NCBI GenBank assembly: GCA_014379885.1
Contig: JACMKW010000377.1
Coordinates: 1 to 7,219 of the forward strand
DNA length: 7,219 nt
Origin: Rhizobacter sp.
GTDB lineage: Bacteria > Pseudomonadota > Gammaproteobacteria > Burkholderiales > Burkholderiaceae
Direction: 5' to 3'
Below are positions 1 to 6,160 of this stretch, piece after piece (positions within the stretch are counted from its first letter, which is position 1; the number at the start of each line of letters is the position of its first letter). The notes under the pieces are model-generated. The model searched no databases. It had not been told where the DNA came from and was given only the letters and a program-made list of their open reading frames with translations. Made by a program: the position numbers and the translations under genes.

Positions 1-1112
1 AAGGCGGGCTCGACCGCCTGCACGACAAGCGTGTGGCCGTCATCGGCACCGGCGCCACGGCGGTGCAGTGCGTGCCGTACCTGGCCGAAAGTGCGAAGCA
101 GCTCTATGTGTTCCAGCGCACACCGTCGTCGATCGACTTCCGCAACGACCGCCCGACCGACCCGGCATGGGCCGCGTCGCTGGAGCCGGGCTGGCACCAG
201 CACCGCATGGAAAACTTTGCCTCGCAACTGGCAGGCACGGGTGGTGGCGTCGATCTGGTGATGGACGGCTGGACCGAAGCCGCGCGCACCTTCCGCGAGA
301 TCGCGATGAACGACAAGTCGGTGATGGGCTCGCCCGAGAAGATCGCCGCCGCGATGGAGCTGGCCGATGCCCGCAAGATGAGTGGCGTGCGCGCACGGGT
401 TGACACGGTCGTGAAAGACAGCGCCGTGGCCGAGTCGCTCAAACCCTGGTACCGCCAGTTCTGCAAGCGCCCGTGTTTTCACGACGACTACCTGCAAGCC
501 TTCAACCGCCCCAACGTGAAGCTGGTCGACACGCAGGGCCGCGGGGTGGATCGCTTCACGCACAACGCGGTGGTGGCCAACGGCGTGGCGCACGAGGTCG
601 ATGCGGTGATCTTCGCCACCGGCTTCGAGGTGGGCACGGGCTACACCCGCCGCTCGGGTTACGACCTGGTGGGCCGTGGCGGCGAGACGCTCTCGCACAA
701 ATGGCGCGACGGCATGCGCACGGTGCACGGCATGCTGAGCAATGGATTCCCCAACCTCATCATCTTCGGCACACCGCAATCGGGCCAGACGGCCAACTTT
801 GTGCATGCGCTCGACGAGCAAGGCCGCCACGCCGCCTACCTCATCCACCAGGCGCAGGTGCGCGGCGTGCGCACGCTGGAGCCCACCGTCGAAGAAGAAG
901 ACGCCTGGGTCAAGACCATCATCGAGAGCACGCGCCGCAGCCAGGCTTTTCTTGAAGCGTGCACACCCGGCTACTACAACAACGAAGGCAAACCCGGTGC
1001 GCGCGGGGTGCAGAACTCGCCCTACGGCCTGGGCGGCATGGCGTTCTTCAAGCTGCTCGCCAAGTGGCGCGAGGCCGACCGCTTCAGCCACCTGCAATTG
1101 ACCCACGACTAG
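1..1112 (+). CDS. Baeyer-Villiger-type flavin monooxygenase, C-terminal part (5' end outside window)
   Basis: The reading frame is open from the left edge (first full codon at base 3) to TAG at 1110-1112, giving about 369 residues. The visible part starts just before a Rossmann motif, [12 protein letters not shown], the NADPH-binding dinucleotide fold of class B flavoprotein monooxygenases, followed by the conserved FQRTP. A later [10 protein letters not shown] segment matches the FATG motif of these enzymes. The tail, with [10 protein letters not shown], resembles longer (about 600-residue) ketone monooxygenases of the cyclododecanone/cyclopentadecanone type; that comparison is from memory. 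Family members use NADPH, FAD and O2 to turn ketones into esters or lactones. The N-terminal FAD-binding GxGxxG and the BVMO fingerprint would lie upstream, so monooxygenase class is well supported but substrate is not. The internal ATG at 33 falls inside the Rossmann strand and is not the true start. No terminator is obvious after the stop. Confidence 0.9.
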   Translation, partial: GGLDRLHDKRVAVIGTGATAVQCVPYLAESAKQLYVFQRTPSSIDFRNDRPTDPAWAASLEPGWHQHRMENFASQLAGTGGGVDLVMDGWTEAARTFREIAMNDKSVMGSPEKIAAAMELADARKMSGVRARVDTVVKDSAVAESLKPWYRQFCKRPCFHDDYLQAFNRPNVKLVDTQGRGVDRFTHNAVVANGVAHEVDAVIFATGFEVGTGYTRRSGYDLVGRGGETLSHKWRDGMRTVHGMLSNGFPNLIIFGTPQSGQTANFVHALDEQGRHAAYLIHQAQVRGVRTLEPTVEEEDAWVKTIIESTRRSQAFLEACTPGYYNNEGKPGARGVQNSPYGLGGMAFFKLLAKWREADRFSHLQLTHD

Positions 1113-1155
1113 GCTGGCATCGGGGTTGCCCTGCACGATGCTCTGGGGTAAATAG

Positions 1156-1178
1156 CGTTATGTACTTAATGCTATAAC
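1156..1178 (+). promoter_or_regulatory. Putative ModE operator upstream of modE
   Basis: An inverted repeat GTTAT (1157-1161), 12-base spacer, ATAAC (1174-1178) sits immediately before modE. The half-site sequence and the 12-base spacing match the E. coli modA operator as I recall it (CGTTAT-N12-ATAACG); here the left half keeps the outer C and the right half has C in place of G. The site lies before the gene for the cognate regulator and overlaps both candidate promoters. Molybdate-bound ModE would therefore be expected to repress modEABC. Binding itself is inferred. Confidence 0.7.
1170..1178 (+). promoter_or_regulatory. Candidate extended -10 promoter of modEABC
   Basis: TGC followed by TATAAC (1173-1178) fits an extended -10 element (TGn plus a near-consensus hexamer). 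No good -35 lies 16-18 bases upstream, which extended -10 promoters can tolerate. Transcription would start near 1184-1186, at or next to the GTG start of modE, giving an almost leaderless message. A weaker alternative is TTGCCC (1126-1131) with TAAATA (1149-1154) at a 17-base spacing, starting near 1161. Either promoter would be blocked by the overlapping operator. Confidence 0.45.
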
Positions 1179-1185
1179 CCTGCCC

Positions 1186-2010
1186 GTGAAGCCCCGCCGC
1201 GCAACCCCACACCTGACCGGCCACCTGGAGGTCAGCACCGACCTGGGTGCCTTTCTTGGCGACAAGCGGGTGCGCCTGCTGGAGGCGATCGACCGCTGCG
1301 GCTCCATTTCGCAAGCCGCCAAGCATGTGCCGCTTTCCTACAAGGCGGCTTGGGATGCAGTCGATGCGATGAACAACCTGGCCGACAAGCCTCTGGTGGA
1401 GCGCAGCACGGGTGGCCGCGCCGGTGGTGGCACCTTGCTCACTGACTACGGTCGCCGGGTGATCGCGCTGTACCGTGCTGTCGAATCCGAACACCAGATT
1501 GCCTTGGACCGGCTCGCGACCGAGTTTGCGACCGAGCCGGTGGGCGACGTGCAGGCCTTTCAGCGCCTGCTGCGGCGCATGTCGGTACGCACCAGCGCAC
1601 GCAACCAGTTCGCCGGCACCGTGAGCGGCCTGCGCGAAGGGCCGGTCGATGTGGAAGTGCGGGTGCGCATTGACGATCAGCTTGAGCTTGCCGCCGTGGT
1701 CACGCGCGACTCGGCCGAGCAGCTGGGCCTTGCGACGGGCACCGAGGTGATTGCGCTGGTGAAGGCGTCGTCCTTGTTTCTGATCACCGACGAGAGGCTG
1801 CGCATCAGCGCGCGCAACCAGTTGTGGGGCAAGGTGCAGCGCATCGTCGACAGCCCGGTCAACGCCGAAGTGACGCTCGACATTGGCAACGGCCGCAGCG
1901 CGGTGGCGGTGGTAACGCGTGAGTCTGTTGCGTTGCTCGGCCTGGCCGTGGGCGTGCGTGCCTGTGCCGCGTTCAAGGTGTCGAGCGTGATCCTCGCCGT
2001 GATTGATTGA
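1186..2010 (+). CDS. modE: ModE, molybdate-responsive transcriptional regulator
   Basis: This 274-residue protein matches ModE in length (E. coli about 262) and architecture. An N-terminal winged helix-turn-helix of the LysR-like ModE type covers about residues 25-95, with GSISQAAKHVPLSYKAAWDA and the typical ERSTGGRAGGG turn. Two tandem Mop/TOBE molybdate-binding domains follow (about 135-200 and 207-274), each opening with SARNQ (137-141 and 208-212). S137, R139 and K193 align with E. coli residues known to contact molybdate. The second domain keeps SARNQ, whereas E. coli has a diverged version there. The GTG start is chosen because no other start codon precedes the HTH and the length fits; no Shine-Dalgarno sequence precedes it. 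In E. coli modE is divergent from modABC; here it is the first gene of the same operon, 21 bases before modA. It should bind DNA as a dimer with molybdate and repress the transporter. Confidence 0.95.
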   Translation: MKPRRATPHLTGHLEVSTDLGAFLGDKRVRLLEAIDRCGSISQAAKHVPLSYKAAWDAVDAMNNLADKPLVERSTGGRAGGGTLLTDYGRRVIALYRAVESEHQIALDRLATEFATEPVGDVQAFQRLLRRMSVRTSARNQFAGTVSGLREGPVDVEVRVRIDDQLELAAVVTRDSAEQLGLATGTEVIALVKASSLFLITDERLRISARNQLWGKVQRIVDSPVNAEVTLDIGNGRSAVAVVTRESVALLGLAVGVRACAAFKVSSVILAVID

Positions 2011-2031
2011 ACAACCAGGAGTGATGAAGTG

Positions 2032-2790
2032 ATGAGATTGATGCAACCCTGGGTCTTGTTGTGTGTGATCGCCGTCGTGTTGAACGTGCCAGCCGCGTGG
2101 GCAGGGGAGGTGTCGGTGGCGGTTGCTGCCAACTTTGCTGGCCCGTTGACCAAGGTCGGCGAAGGTTTCACGGCCAGCACCGGCCACACGTTGAAGGTCT
2201 CGGTGGGTTCCACCGGCAAGCTCTATTCGCAGGTCGTGGCAGGTGCGCCGTTCGAGGTGCTGATTGCTGCGGACGACGAAACGCCGAAGAAGCTGATCGA
2301 CGAAGGCCACGCCATGGCGGGCAGCCAGTTCACCTACGCGATCGGCAAGCTGGTGCTGTGGAGTAGCCAACCGGGCTACGTGGACGACCGAGGTGCGGTG
2401 CTGAGCACAGCCAAATTTGCGCACCTCGCCATCGCCAACCCCAAGCTCGCACCTTACGGACGGGCCGGCATGGAGGTGCTGAATGCGCGCGGCCTGACCA
2501 ATGCCATCACTCCAAAGCTCGTGACGGGCGAAAGCATCGCGCAGACCTACCAGTTCATCTCCACCGGCAATGCCGAGCTTGGTTTTGTGGCGCTCTCGCA
2601 AGTGGCCGTGCCGGGCAAGCCAGCGGCTGGCTCGTACTGGCTGGTACCAGCTTCGCTGTATGGCGAGATCCGTCAAGACGCGGTGCTGCTCAAGGCCGGC
2701 GACAAGAACCCCGCAGCCGCAGCCTTGCTGGCCTACCTCAAGAGCGCGCCCGCCAAGGCGGTGATCCAGGTCTACGGCTACGGGCCTTGA
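2032..2790 (+). CDS. modA: ModA, periplasmic molybdate-binding protein
   Basis: The ABC-transporter substrate-binding protein captures molybdate (and probably tungstate) in the periplasm and delivers it to ModB. A signal peptide of about 24 residues has a basic/hydrophobic start and an AWA|GE cleavage site. The mature part begins with [13 protein letters not shown]. This carries Asn-Phe (34-35) where E. coli ModA has Ser, as in the Azotobacter ModA2 type recalled from memory. GSTGK (59-63), the [12 protein letters not shown] segment, [11 protein letters not shown] and the APYGRAG segment (Y142) follow the same subtype. The length of 252 is usual. AGGAG at 2017-2021 serves the start; ATG 2032 is preferred, but an in-frame GTG at 2029 with slightly better spacing is possible and changes only one residue. 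It lies between modE and modB on the same strand, with short gaps that imply one transcript. Confidence 0.95.
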   Translation: MRLMQPWVLLCVIAVVLNVPAAWAGEVSVAVAANFAGPLTKVGEGFTASTGHTLKVSVGSTGKLYSQVVAGAPFEVLIAADDETPKKLIDEGHAMAGSQFTYAIGKLVLWSSQPGYVDDRGAVLSTAKFAHLAIANPKLAPYGRAGMEVLNARGLTNAITPKLVTGESIAQTYQFISTGNAELGFVALSQVAVPGKPAAGSYWLVPASLYGEIRQDAVLLKAGDKNPAAAALLAYLKSAPAKAVIQVYGYGP

Positions 2791-2818
2791 ATCAAACAAT
2801 GAGCCAGCCAAAGAGCGC

Positions 2819-3514
2819 ATGACACCCGACGCCTGGGTTGCGATTCGCATCACCGCCCAGTTGGCGGGTGTGACCACGCTGCTGCTGCTGCTGCTGGGCA
2901 CACCGCTCGCGTGGTGGCTGGCACGCACACGCTCGCGCTTGAAACCTTTGTTTGCCTCGCTGGTGGCCATGCCGATCGTGTTGCCACCGTCGGTGTTGGG
3001 GTTCTATTTGCTGCTGCTGCTGGGCCCGCAGGGGCCGGTGGGGCAGTTCACCCAATGGCTCGGCCTGGGCCGCCTGCCCTTTACCTTCAGCGGCCTGGTG
3101 GTGGGCTCGGTGATCTACTCGCTGCCCTTCGTGGTGCAGCCCTTGCAGCAAGCCTTCGAAGCCGTGCCCGAGCGGCTGCTGGAGGCCGCGGCCACCTTGC
3201 GTGCGTCACCCTGGGACCGTTTTTTCAGCGTGGCGTTGCCACTGGCGCGGCCTGGTTTCGTGACTGCCAGCGTGCTGGGCTTTGCGCACACGGTGGGCGA
3301 GTTCGGCGTGGTGTTGATGATCGGCGGCAACATACCCGGCCAGACGCGTGTGTTGTCGGTGGCCATCTACGACCACGTGGAAGCCGGTGAATTTGCGCAG
3401 GCGCACTGGCTGTCGGCTGGCATGGTGGCGTTTGCCTTGATCGTGCTGGTCAGCCTGTACGTGCTCAACCGGCCACCACGCGATGACCGTGCTGACACAG
3501 GGGCCGCACGGTGA
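2819..3514 (+). CDS. modB: ModB, molybdate ABC transporter permease
   Basis: This inner-membrane permease of 231 residues is usual for ModB. About five hydrophobic segments are visible, roughly at residues 12-34, 45-69, 88-108, 147-170 and 196-216. The cytoplasmic EAA loop that docks with the ATPase is clear at 122-146: [14 protein letters not shown], then the VALPLARPG end. [11 protein letters not shown] (51-61) and the [14 protein letters not shown] stretch are typical of ModB. The gene starts 28 bases after modA and its stop overlaps the modC start by four bases (GTGA). Its own ribosome site is poor (AAAGAG very close to the ATG). A seven-codon ORF (ATG at 2799) ends in an ATGA overlap with the modB start, so translation may be coupled. 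Leucine-rich TM1 is encoded by six CTG repeats. Confidence 0.95.
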   Translation: MTPDAWVAIRITAQLAGVTTLLLLLLGTPLAWWLARTRSRLKPLFASLVAMPIVLPPSVLGFYLLLLLGPQGPVGQFTQWLGLGRLPFTFSGLVVGSVIYSLPFVVQPLQQAFEAVPERLLEAAATLRASPWDRFFSVALPLARPGFVTASVLGFAHTVGEFGVVLMIGGNIPGQTRVLSVAIYDHVEAGEFAQAHWLSAGMVAFALIVLVSLYVLNRPPRDDRADTGAAR

Positions 3515-4590
3515 TCGAAGCCCGCCTGCGGTGGCAGCGCGGCAGCTTTCTGCTCGACGTGAACCTCGCCATTCCGTCACAAGGCATCACCGTGCTGGTC
3601 GGCCCTTCTGGCTGCGGCAAGACCACGGTGTTGCGCGCGCTGGCGGGGTTGGAGCGGGTTGCAGGGCGCATTGCCGTTAACGGCGAGGTGTGGCAAGACG
3701 ATGCCATCGCCCGCTTCGTGCCCACGCACCTGCGCTCGCTGGGCTACGTGATCCAGGAGTCGGCCCTGTTCCCGCACCTGAGCGTGCGCGGCAACCTGCA
3801 CTACGGCCGCAAGCGCAGCGAAGGCGAGGCGCAGCGCATTGCGCTCGACGCCGTGGTCGAGCTGTTGGGCATTGGCCACTTGCTGGCGCGGCCTGCCGCC
3901 ACGCTGTCGGGCGGTGAGCGCCAGCGTGTGGCCATCGCCCGCGCCCTGGCCACCGGCCCGCGGCTGTTGCTGATGGACGAGCCGTTGGCGGCGCTCGACA
4001 CGGCGCGCAAGGCCGAGATCCTTCCGTATCTGGAGCAGCTGCACCGCGAGCTTGCGCTGCCCATCGTCTACGTGACACACGCGATGGACGAAGCGGCGCG
4101 CCTGGCCGATCACCTGGTGCTCTTGCGCGATGGCGCCGTTGAAGCCGCCGGCCCGTTGGGCGAACTGACGGCACGCACCGACTTGTCATTGAGTCGGCAC
4201 GACGATGCCGGTGTGGTGATCGACGCCGAGGTGGTGGAACACGATGCCCAGCATGGCCTCACCCGAATCGGCCGCCATGGCGCCGTGTTGTGGGTGGGGG
4301 GAGCTGACGCGCGGCTTGGCGAGCGGGTGCGTGCACGCGTGCTGGCGCGCGATGTGAGCGTGGCCCGCCAGCCGCCGGGCGAGACCAGCATCCTCAATGT
4401 GTTGCCGGTGGTGGTGGACAGCGTGCAGCGCGACCGCACCACCGCACTGTTGCGCCTGCGCGTGACCAGCGGCCCACCGGAGTTCGCCTGGACGCTGCTG
4501 GCGCGCATCACCAGCAAGAGCTGCGACGCGTTGGCGCTGCTGCCCGGTGATGCACTGCATGCGCAGATCAAAGGGGTGGCCTTGATGTAG
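3511..4590 (+). CDS. modC: ModC, molybdate ABC transporter ATP-binding protein with TOBE domain
   Basis: The ATPase powers molybdate import as a dimer on the cytoplasmic face of ModB. All ABC motifs are present: Walker [10 protein letters not shown] (31-39), Q-loop Gln82 in VIQES, signature LSGGERQ (132-138), Walker B LLLMDEP (152-158, catalytic Glu157), D-loop ALD (161-163) and switch His190 in VTHAMDEA. The C-terminal part (about 290-357) is a TOBE/Mop-type domain that binds oxyanion and may give substrate feedback, as in other ModC proteins. The 359-residue length is normal. The GTG start at 3511 overlaps the modB TGA (GTGA), a tight translational coupling that supports this start. It is the last gene of the operon; a repeat-derived stem-loop begins 14 bases after its stop. 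Confidence 0.95.
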   Translation: MIEARLRWQRGSFLLDVNLAIPSQGITVLVGPSGCGKTTVLRALAGLERVAGRIAVNGEVWQDDAIARFVPTHLRSLGYVIQESALFPHLSVRGNLHYGRKRSEGEAQRIALDAVVELLGIGHLLARPAATLSGGERQRVAIARALATGPRLLLMDEPLAALDTARKAEILPYLEQLHRELALPIVYVTHAMDEAARLADHLVLLRDGAVEAAGPLGELTARTDLSLSRHDDAGVVIDAEVVEHDAQHGLTRIGRHGAVLWVGGADARLGERVRARVLARDVSVARQPPGETSILNVLPVVVDSVQRDRTTALLRLRVTSGPPEFAWTLLARITSKSCDALALLPGDALHAQIKGVALM

Positions 4591-4603
4591 GCAGGGCTGT
4601 ATA

Positions 4604-4654
4604 GGCTGAGCTGTCCGCGGATATCAGTACCCTGATTGGCGACAGACCTCAGCC
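4604..4654 (+). terminator. Candidate transcription terminator or stem-loop after modC
   Basis: GGCTGAG-CTGTC (4604-4615) can pair with GACAG (4641-4645) and CTCAGCC (4648-4654), with a two-base AC bulge. An inner stem ATCAG/CTGAT closes a TACC loop (4628-4631). The structure starts 14 bases after the modC stop. The following T-rich stretch (CTTTCT near 4661-4666) is weak, so it is a poor intrinsic terminator by the classical rule. It may instead stabilise the 3' end of the mod message. Confidence 0.45.
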
Positions 4655-4784
4655 ACACCCCTTTCTCCGTTCGGGCTGAGCCTGTCGAAGCCTCCGCCGT
4701 GCTGTGCGCACCCTTCCTTCGACAGCCTCTCAGGACGATCGGAATACAGGCTCAGGGCGATCAGACTCTGGCTGAGGCATGTCG
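4604..4784. repeat. Cluster of REP-like short repeats between modC and usp
   Basis: The core GGCTGAGCCTGTCGAAG recurs in alternating orientation, in various stages of decay. Forward copies are at 4604-4617, 4667-4690 (the most intact, with the CCGTTCG flank) and 4770-4784. Reverse copies are at 4640-4654, 4717-4744 and 4746-4764. The arms at 4667-4690 and 4717-4744 form an imperfect inverted repeat around a 26-base loop. I recall this sequence as a very common intergenic element in Burkholderiales. It lies between two convergent genes, a usual place for REP elements. The last two copies run into the 3' end of the usp coding sequence. No REP-associated transposase is in the window. Confidence 0.65.
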
Positions 4785-5213
4785 CTCATCATGTCGAATG
4801 ATGAGCACCGGCACCTTGCTCAGGGCCAGCACCTTGGTGGCGGTGGAGCCCAGAACCAGACTGCCCAGCGCACCATGCCCGCGTGAACCAACCATCACCA
4901 GGTCAAAACCACCACGCTGCGCCAGGCCGGTGATGGCGCTCGCCGGGTGGCCCACCTCGTGCACAAAGCTCGGCTTGATCTGGTGCCGCTCCAGAAAGAC
5001 GCGCAGCGGCGCGAACACGGCCTGTGCCTCGGCCTCTTCGCGCGCACGCGTTTGGGCCGCGTCGAGCAGCGGCGCCAGGCCGTTGGGCAAGGGCGTGATG
5101 CAGTGGAGCACGGTGTAGTCGTTCGCCGGGTTGAACCACTCGGCGTGGGCGGCCAGGTAGGCCAACATGTGCTTGCTGAAAGGGCTGTCGTCTACGGCCA
5201 GCAGGATCTTCAT
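4761..5213 (-). CDS. Universal stress protein, UspA family (ATP-binding type)
   Basis: This is a single-domain Usp of 150 residues, the usual length. It opens with MKILLAVDDSPFSKH, where the early Asp pair begins the nucleotide-binding fold. It carries the ATP-binding signature G-2x-G-9x-G-S at residues 109-123 (GSRG...GS), followed by a hydrophobic strand, VPVLIIR. Proteins of this group act in the cytoplasm in stress or low-oxygen survival; the molecular target is usually unknown. The start is supported by GAGGAG about six bases upstream on the minus strand. The last residues, after LIIR, are encoded in repeat-like DNA, so the short C-terminal tail may be a by-product of repeat insertion. 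Upstream lies a probable FNR/Anr-type promoter shared in part with the divergent nitroreductase gene. Confidence 0.93.
   Translation of the reverse strand: MKILLAVDDSPFSKHMLAYLAAHAEWFNPANDYTVLHCITPLPNGLAPLLDAAQTRAREEAEAQAVFAPLRVFLERHQIKPSFVHEVGHPASAITGLAQRGGFDLVMVGSRGHGALGSLVLGSTATKVLALSKVPVLIIRHDERHASARV
4784..4806 (-). repeat. Perfect 9-bp inverted repeat in the 3' end of usp
   Basis: GCTCATCAT (4784-4792) and ATGATGAGC (4798-4806) flank a five-base loop. The element encodes the residues around LIIRHDER of the stress protein. There is no T-tract after it on either strand, so it is not a standard terminator, but it could fold in mRNA near the 3' end. Confidence 0.5.
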
Positions 5214-5337
5214 GAGGTGCTCCTCGGTACGCGGTGTTCTGTATGCGGTATGTGGTATCAGGTGGGGTGGTCGCCTGCGCTGCTTCCAGCGCCGGGCCCA
5301 GCAGCTCCTTGCCCCGTTGCAGCATCAGGTCGTACAT
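4903..5337 (-). other. Small ORF start with strong ribosome site upstream of usp (uncertain)
   Basis: ATG at 5335-5337 is preceded by AGGAG with about five bases of spacing. The first 20 or so residues, MYDLMLQRGKELLGPALEAA, look like a soluble amphipathic helix rather than a random frame. The frame then becomes Arg/Pro-rich and enters the usp gene in another reading frame before stopping at 4903. I do not recognise a family. It may be a leader peptide, the remnant of a truncated gene, or chance. Only the first roughly 40 codons lie outside usp. Confidence 0.2.
5241..5261 (+). repeat. Three tandem heptamers
   Basis: GTATGCG, GTATGTG and GTATCAG follow one another without gaps, sharing GTAT at the start of each unit. 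The run lies between the usp ribosome site and the small ORF start. Similar GTAT-type tandem runs are, from memory, scattered in Burkholderiales genomes. No function is evident. Confidence 0.5.
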
Positions 5338-5375
5338 GGGAGCTCCTGGGCAGCCGCAGTTGAAGCGGTGTGGCC

Positions 5376-5381
5376 ATTGTT
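5376..5381 (-). promoter_or_regulatory. Candidate -10 element of usp
   Basis: On the minus strand the hexamer reads AACAAT, matching four of six consensus positions. Its upstream end is 28.5 bases from the centre of the FNR-like box at 5403-5416, within one base of the 29.5 expected for a class II FNR-activated promoter (box centred at -41.5). The start of transcription would be near 5369, leaving a leader of about 155 bases before usp. Confidence 0.4.
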
Positions 5382-5402
5382 GGCCCGGCCCGGGTGGGCG
5401 CC

Positions 5403-5416
5403 TTGACGCGGATCAG
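5403..5416 (-). promoter_or_regulatory. FNR/Anr-like box 1 (nearest usp)
   Basis: The plus strand reads TTGAC-GCGG-ATCAG and the minus strand CTGAT-CCGC-GTCAA, eight of ten matches to TTGAT-N4-ATCAA. In GC-rich betaproteobacteria the variant TTGAT-N4-GTCAA is common, and only one base differs from that. Its position relative to the candidate usp -10 fits activation by an oxygen-sensing FNR/Anr protein. Binding is inferred. Confidence 0.5.
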
Positions 5417-5428
5417 TGCAGCGCGCCG

Positions 5429-5442
5429 TTGCGCCAAATCAA
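5429..5442 (+). promoter_or_regulatory. FNR/Anr-like box 2 (nearest nitroreductase)
   Basis: TTGCG-CCAA-ATCAA has one perfect half-site (ATCAA) and one weaker half. Its centre is 26 bases from that of box 1. If centred at -41.5 it would drive a start near 5477, but the corresponding -10 (GACGCT, 5465-5470) is poor, so the assignment is weaker than for box 1. Confidence 0.35.
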
Positions 5443-5515
5443 TTGCAGCCCCCGGGCCAGGTGCGACGCTGCGGGTCTGGCTTAGCGCTACCCACCCCCC
5501 CGATGGAGATTTCTG

Positions 5516-6160
5516 ATGAGCACACTGAGCAAGCTGGTACTGGGCGCCATGGGCGCGTTGCGCCCGTTGCCCGCACTGGGCAACGCCGCGGCGCTGACCC
5601 GCCTTCCGCCGCCGCTGCTGGAGGCTGGCGGCAGCCTCATGGAGGCTTTGAAAAAACGCAGTTCGGCGCGTGAGTACCGCAACGACCCGCTGCCCTTGCC
5701 GCTGCTGTCGAGCCTGCTGTGGGCGGCCAACGGCATCAACCGCAAGGGCGGGGGCCGCACCGCGCCTTCGGCGCTGAATGCGCAGGAGATCGACATCGTG
5801 GTGGCCTTGCCCGAAGGTGCCTACCGCTACGACGCCGCGCAGCATGCGCTGGATCGCATCTGTGCAACCGACATCCGGCGCGTTACCGGCTACCAGGACT
5901 TTGTCGACGACGCGCCGCTCGACCTGGTGTACGTGGCCGACCACGCTCGCATGAAGGCCGTGCCGGTGGCGCAGCGAACCGCTTACGCCAACGTGGCCGC
6001 GGGCGCCATTGCGCAGAACGTGTACCTGTTCTGCGCCAGCCAGGAGCTGTGCACGGTATTGCGTGCCTGGATCGACCGCGAGGCCGTGTGCAATGCGCTC
6101 GGCCTGCCGCACGACCAGGAGGTGTTGCTGTCTCAGACGGTGGGTTTTGCCAAGGCTTGA
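5516..6160 (+). CDS. SagB/ThcOx-type nitroreductase family protein
   Basis: This FMN-dependent nitroreductase-fold protein has 214 residues. The core starts near residue 28 (LPPPLLEAGGSLMEALKKR). It carries the FMN-contact motif KRSSAREY (47-54), then LLWAANGINR and RTAPSALNAQE (81-91), a QDFV...APLDLVYVAD segment, AIAQNVYLFCAS (164-175) and the closing QTVGFAKA. This pattern matches the SagB/ThcOx-like branch, several members of which are stand-alone oxidoreductases of unknown substrate; no azoline-peptide biosynthesis genes are nearby, so peptide oxidation is not implied. The first 27 residues are moderately hydrophobic but broken by Arg-Pro, so a signal peptide is doubtful. GGAG lies seven bases before the ATG. 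It is divergent from usp behind FNR-like boxes, suggesting use under low oxygen. Its 3' end overlaps the convergent phospholipase gene by 28 bases. Confidence 0.92.
   Translation: MSTLSKLVLGAMGALRPLPALGNAAALTRLPPPLLEAGGSLMEALKKRSSAREYRNDPLPLPLLSSLLWAANGINRKGGGRTAPSALNAQEIDIVVALPEGAYRYDAAQHALDRICATDIRRVTGYQDFVDDAPLDLVYVADHARMKAVPVAQRTAYANVAAGAIAQNVYLFCASQELCTVLRAWIDREAVCNALGLPHDQEVLLSQTVGFAKA

Larger units (their letters stand above)
5214..5515. promoter_or_regulatory. Divergent regulatory region between usp and nitroreductase genes
   Basis: This 302-base stretch separates two divergent start codons and holds no complete gene. It contains, from left to right, the usp ribosome site, a three-unit heptamer repeat, a small ORF start, a candidate usp -10 box, two FNR-like boxes, an 8-base palindrome TAGCGCTA (5483-5490), a run of seven C (5495-5501) and the nitroreductase ribosome site GGAG (5505-5508). 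Confidence 0.6.

Noticed and set aside
1084..2970. A 628-codon open frame on the minus strand
   Set aside because: It lies opposite modE, modA and the start of modB. It is His/Arg/Gln-rich with no recognisable domain, a typical antisense shadow in GC-rich coding DNA.
4604..4784. Possible CRISPR-like array from recurring short sequences
   Set aside because: The units alternate in orientation, are decayed, and are not separated by spacers of constant length; no cas genes are present.
4784..4806. Intrinsic terminator of usp
   Set aside because: The 9-bp stem is perfect but lies before the stop codon, is only moderately GC-rich, and has no T-tract on the transcribed side.
4636..5118. A 160-codon open frame on the plus strand across the repeat cluster and usp
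   Set aside because: It begins in repeat DNA and then runs antisense to a well-supported Usp; its composition is Arg/Ser-rich with no motif.
5516..6160. Azol(in)e peptide (SagB) biosynthesis cluster
   Set aside because: The fold matches the SagB/ThcOx branch, but there is no cyclodehydratase, leader-peptide gene or transporter nearby; the neighbours are usp and a lipase.
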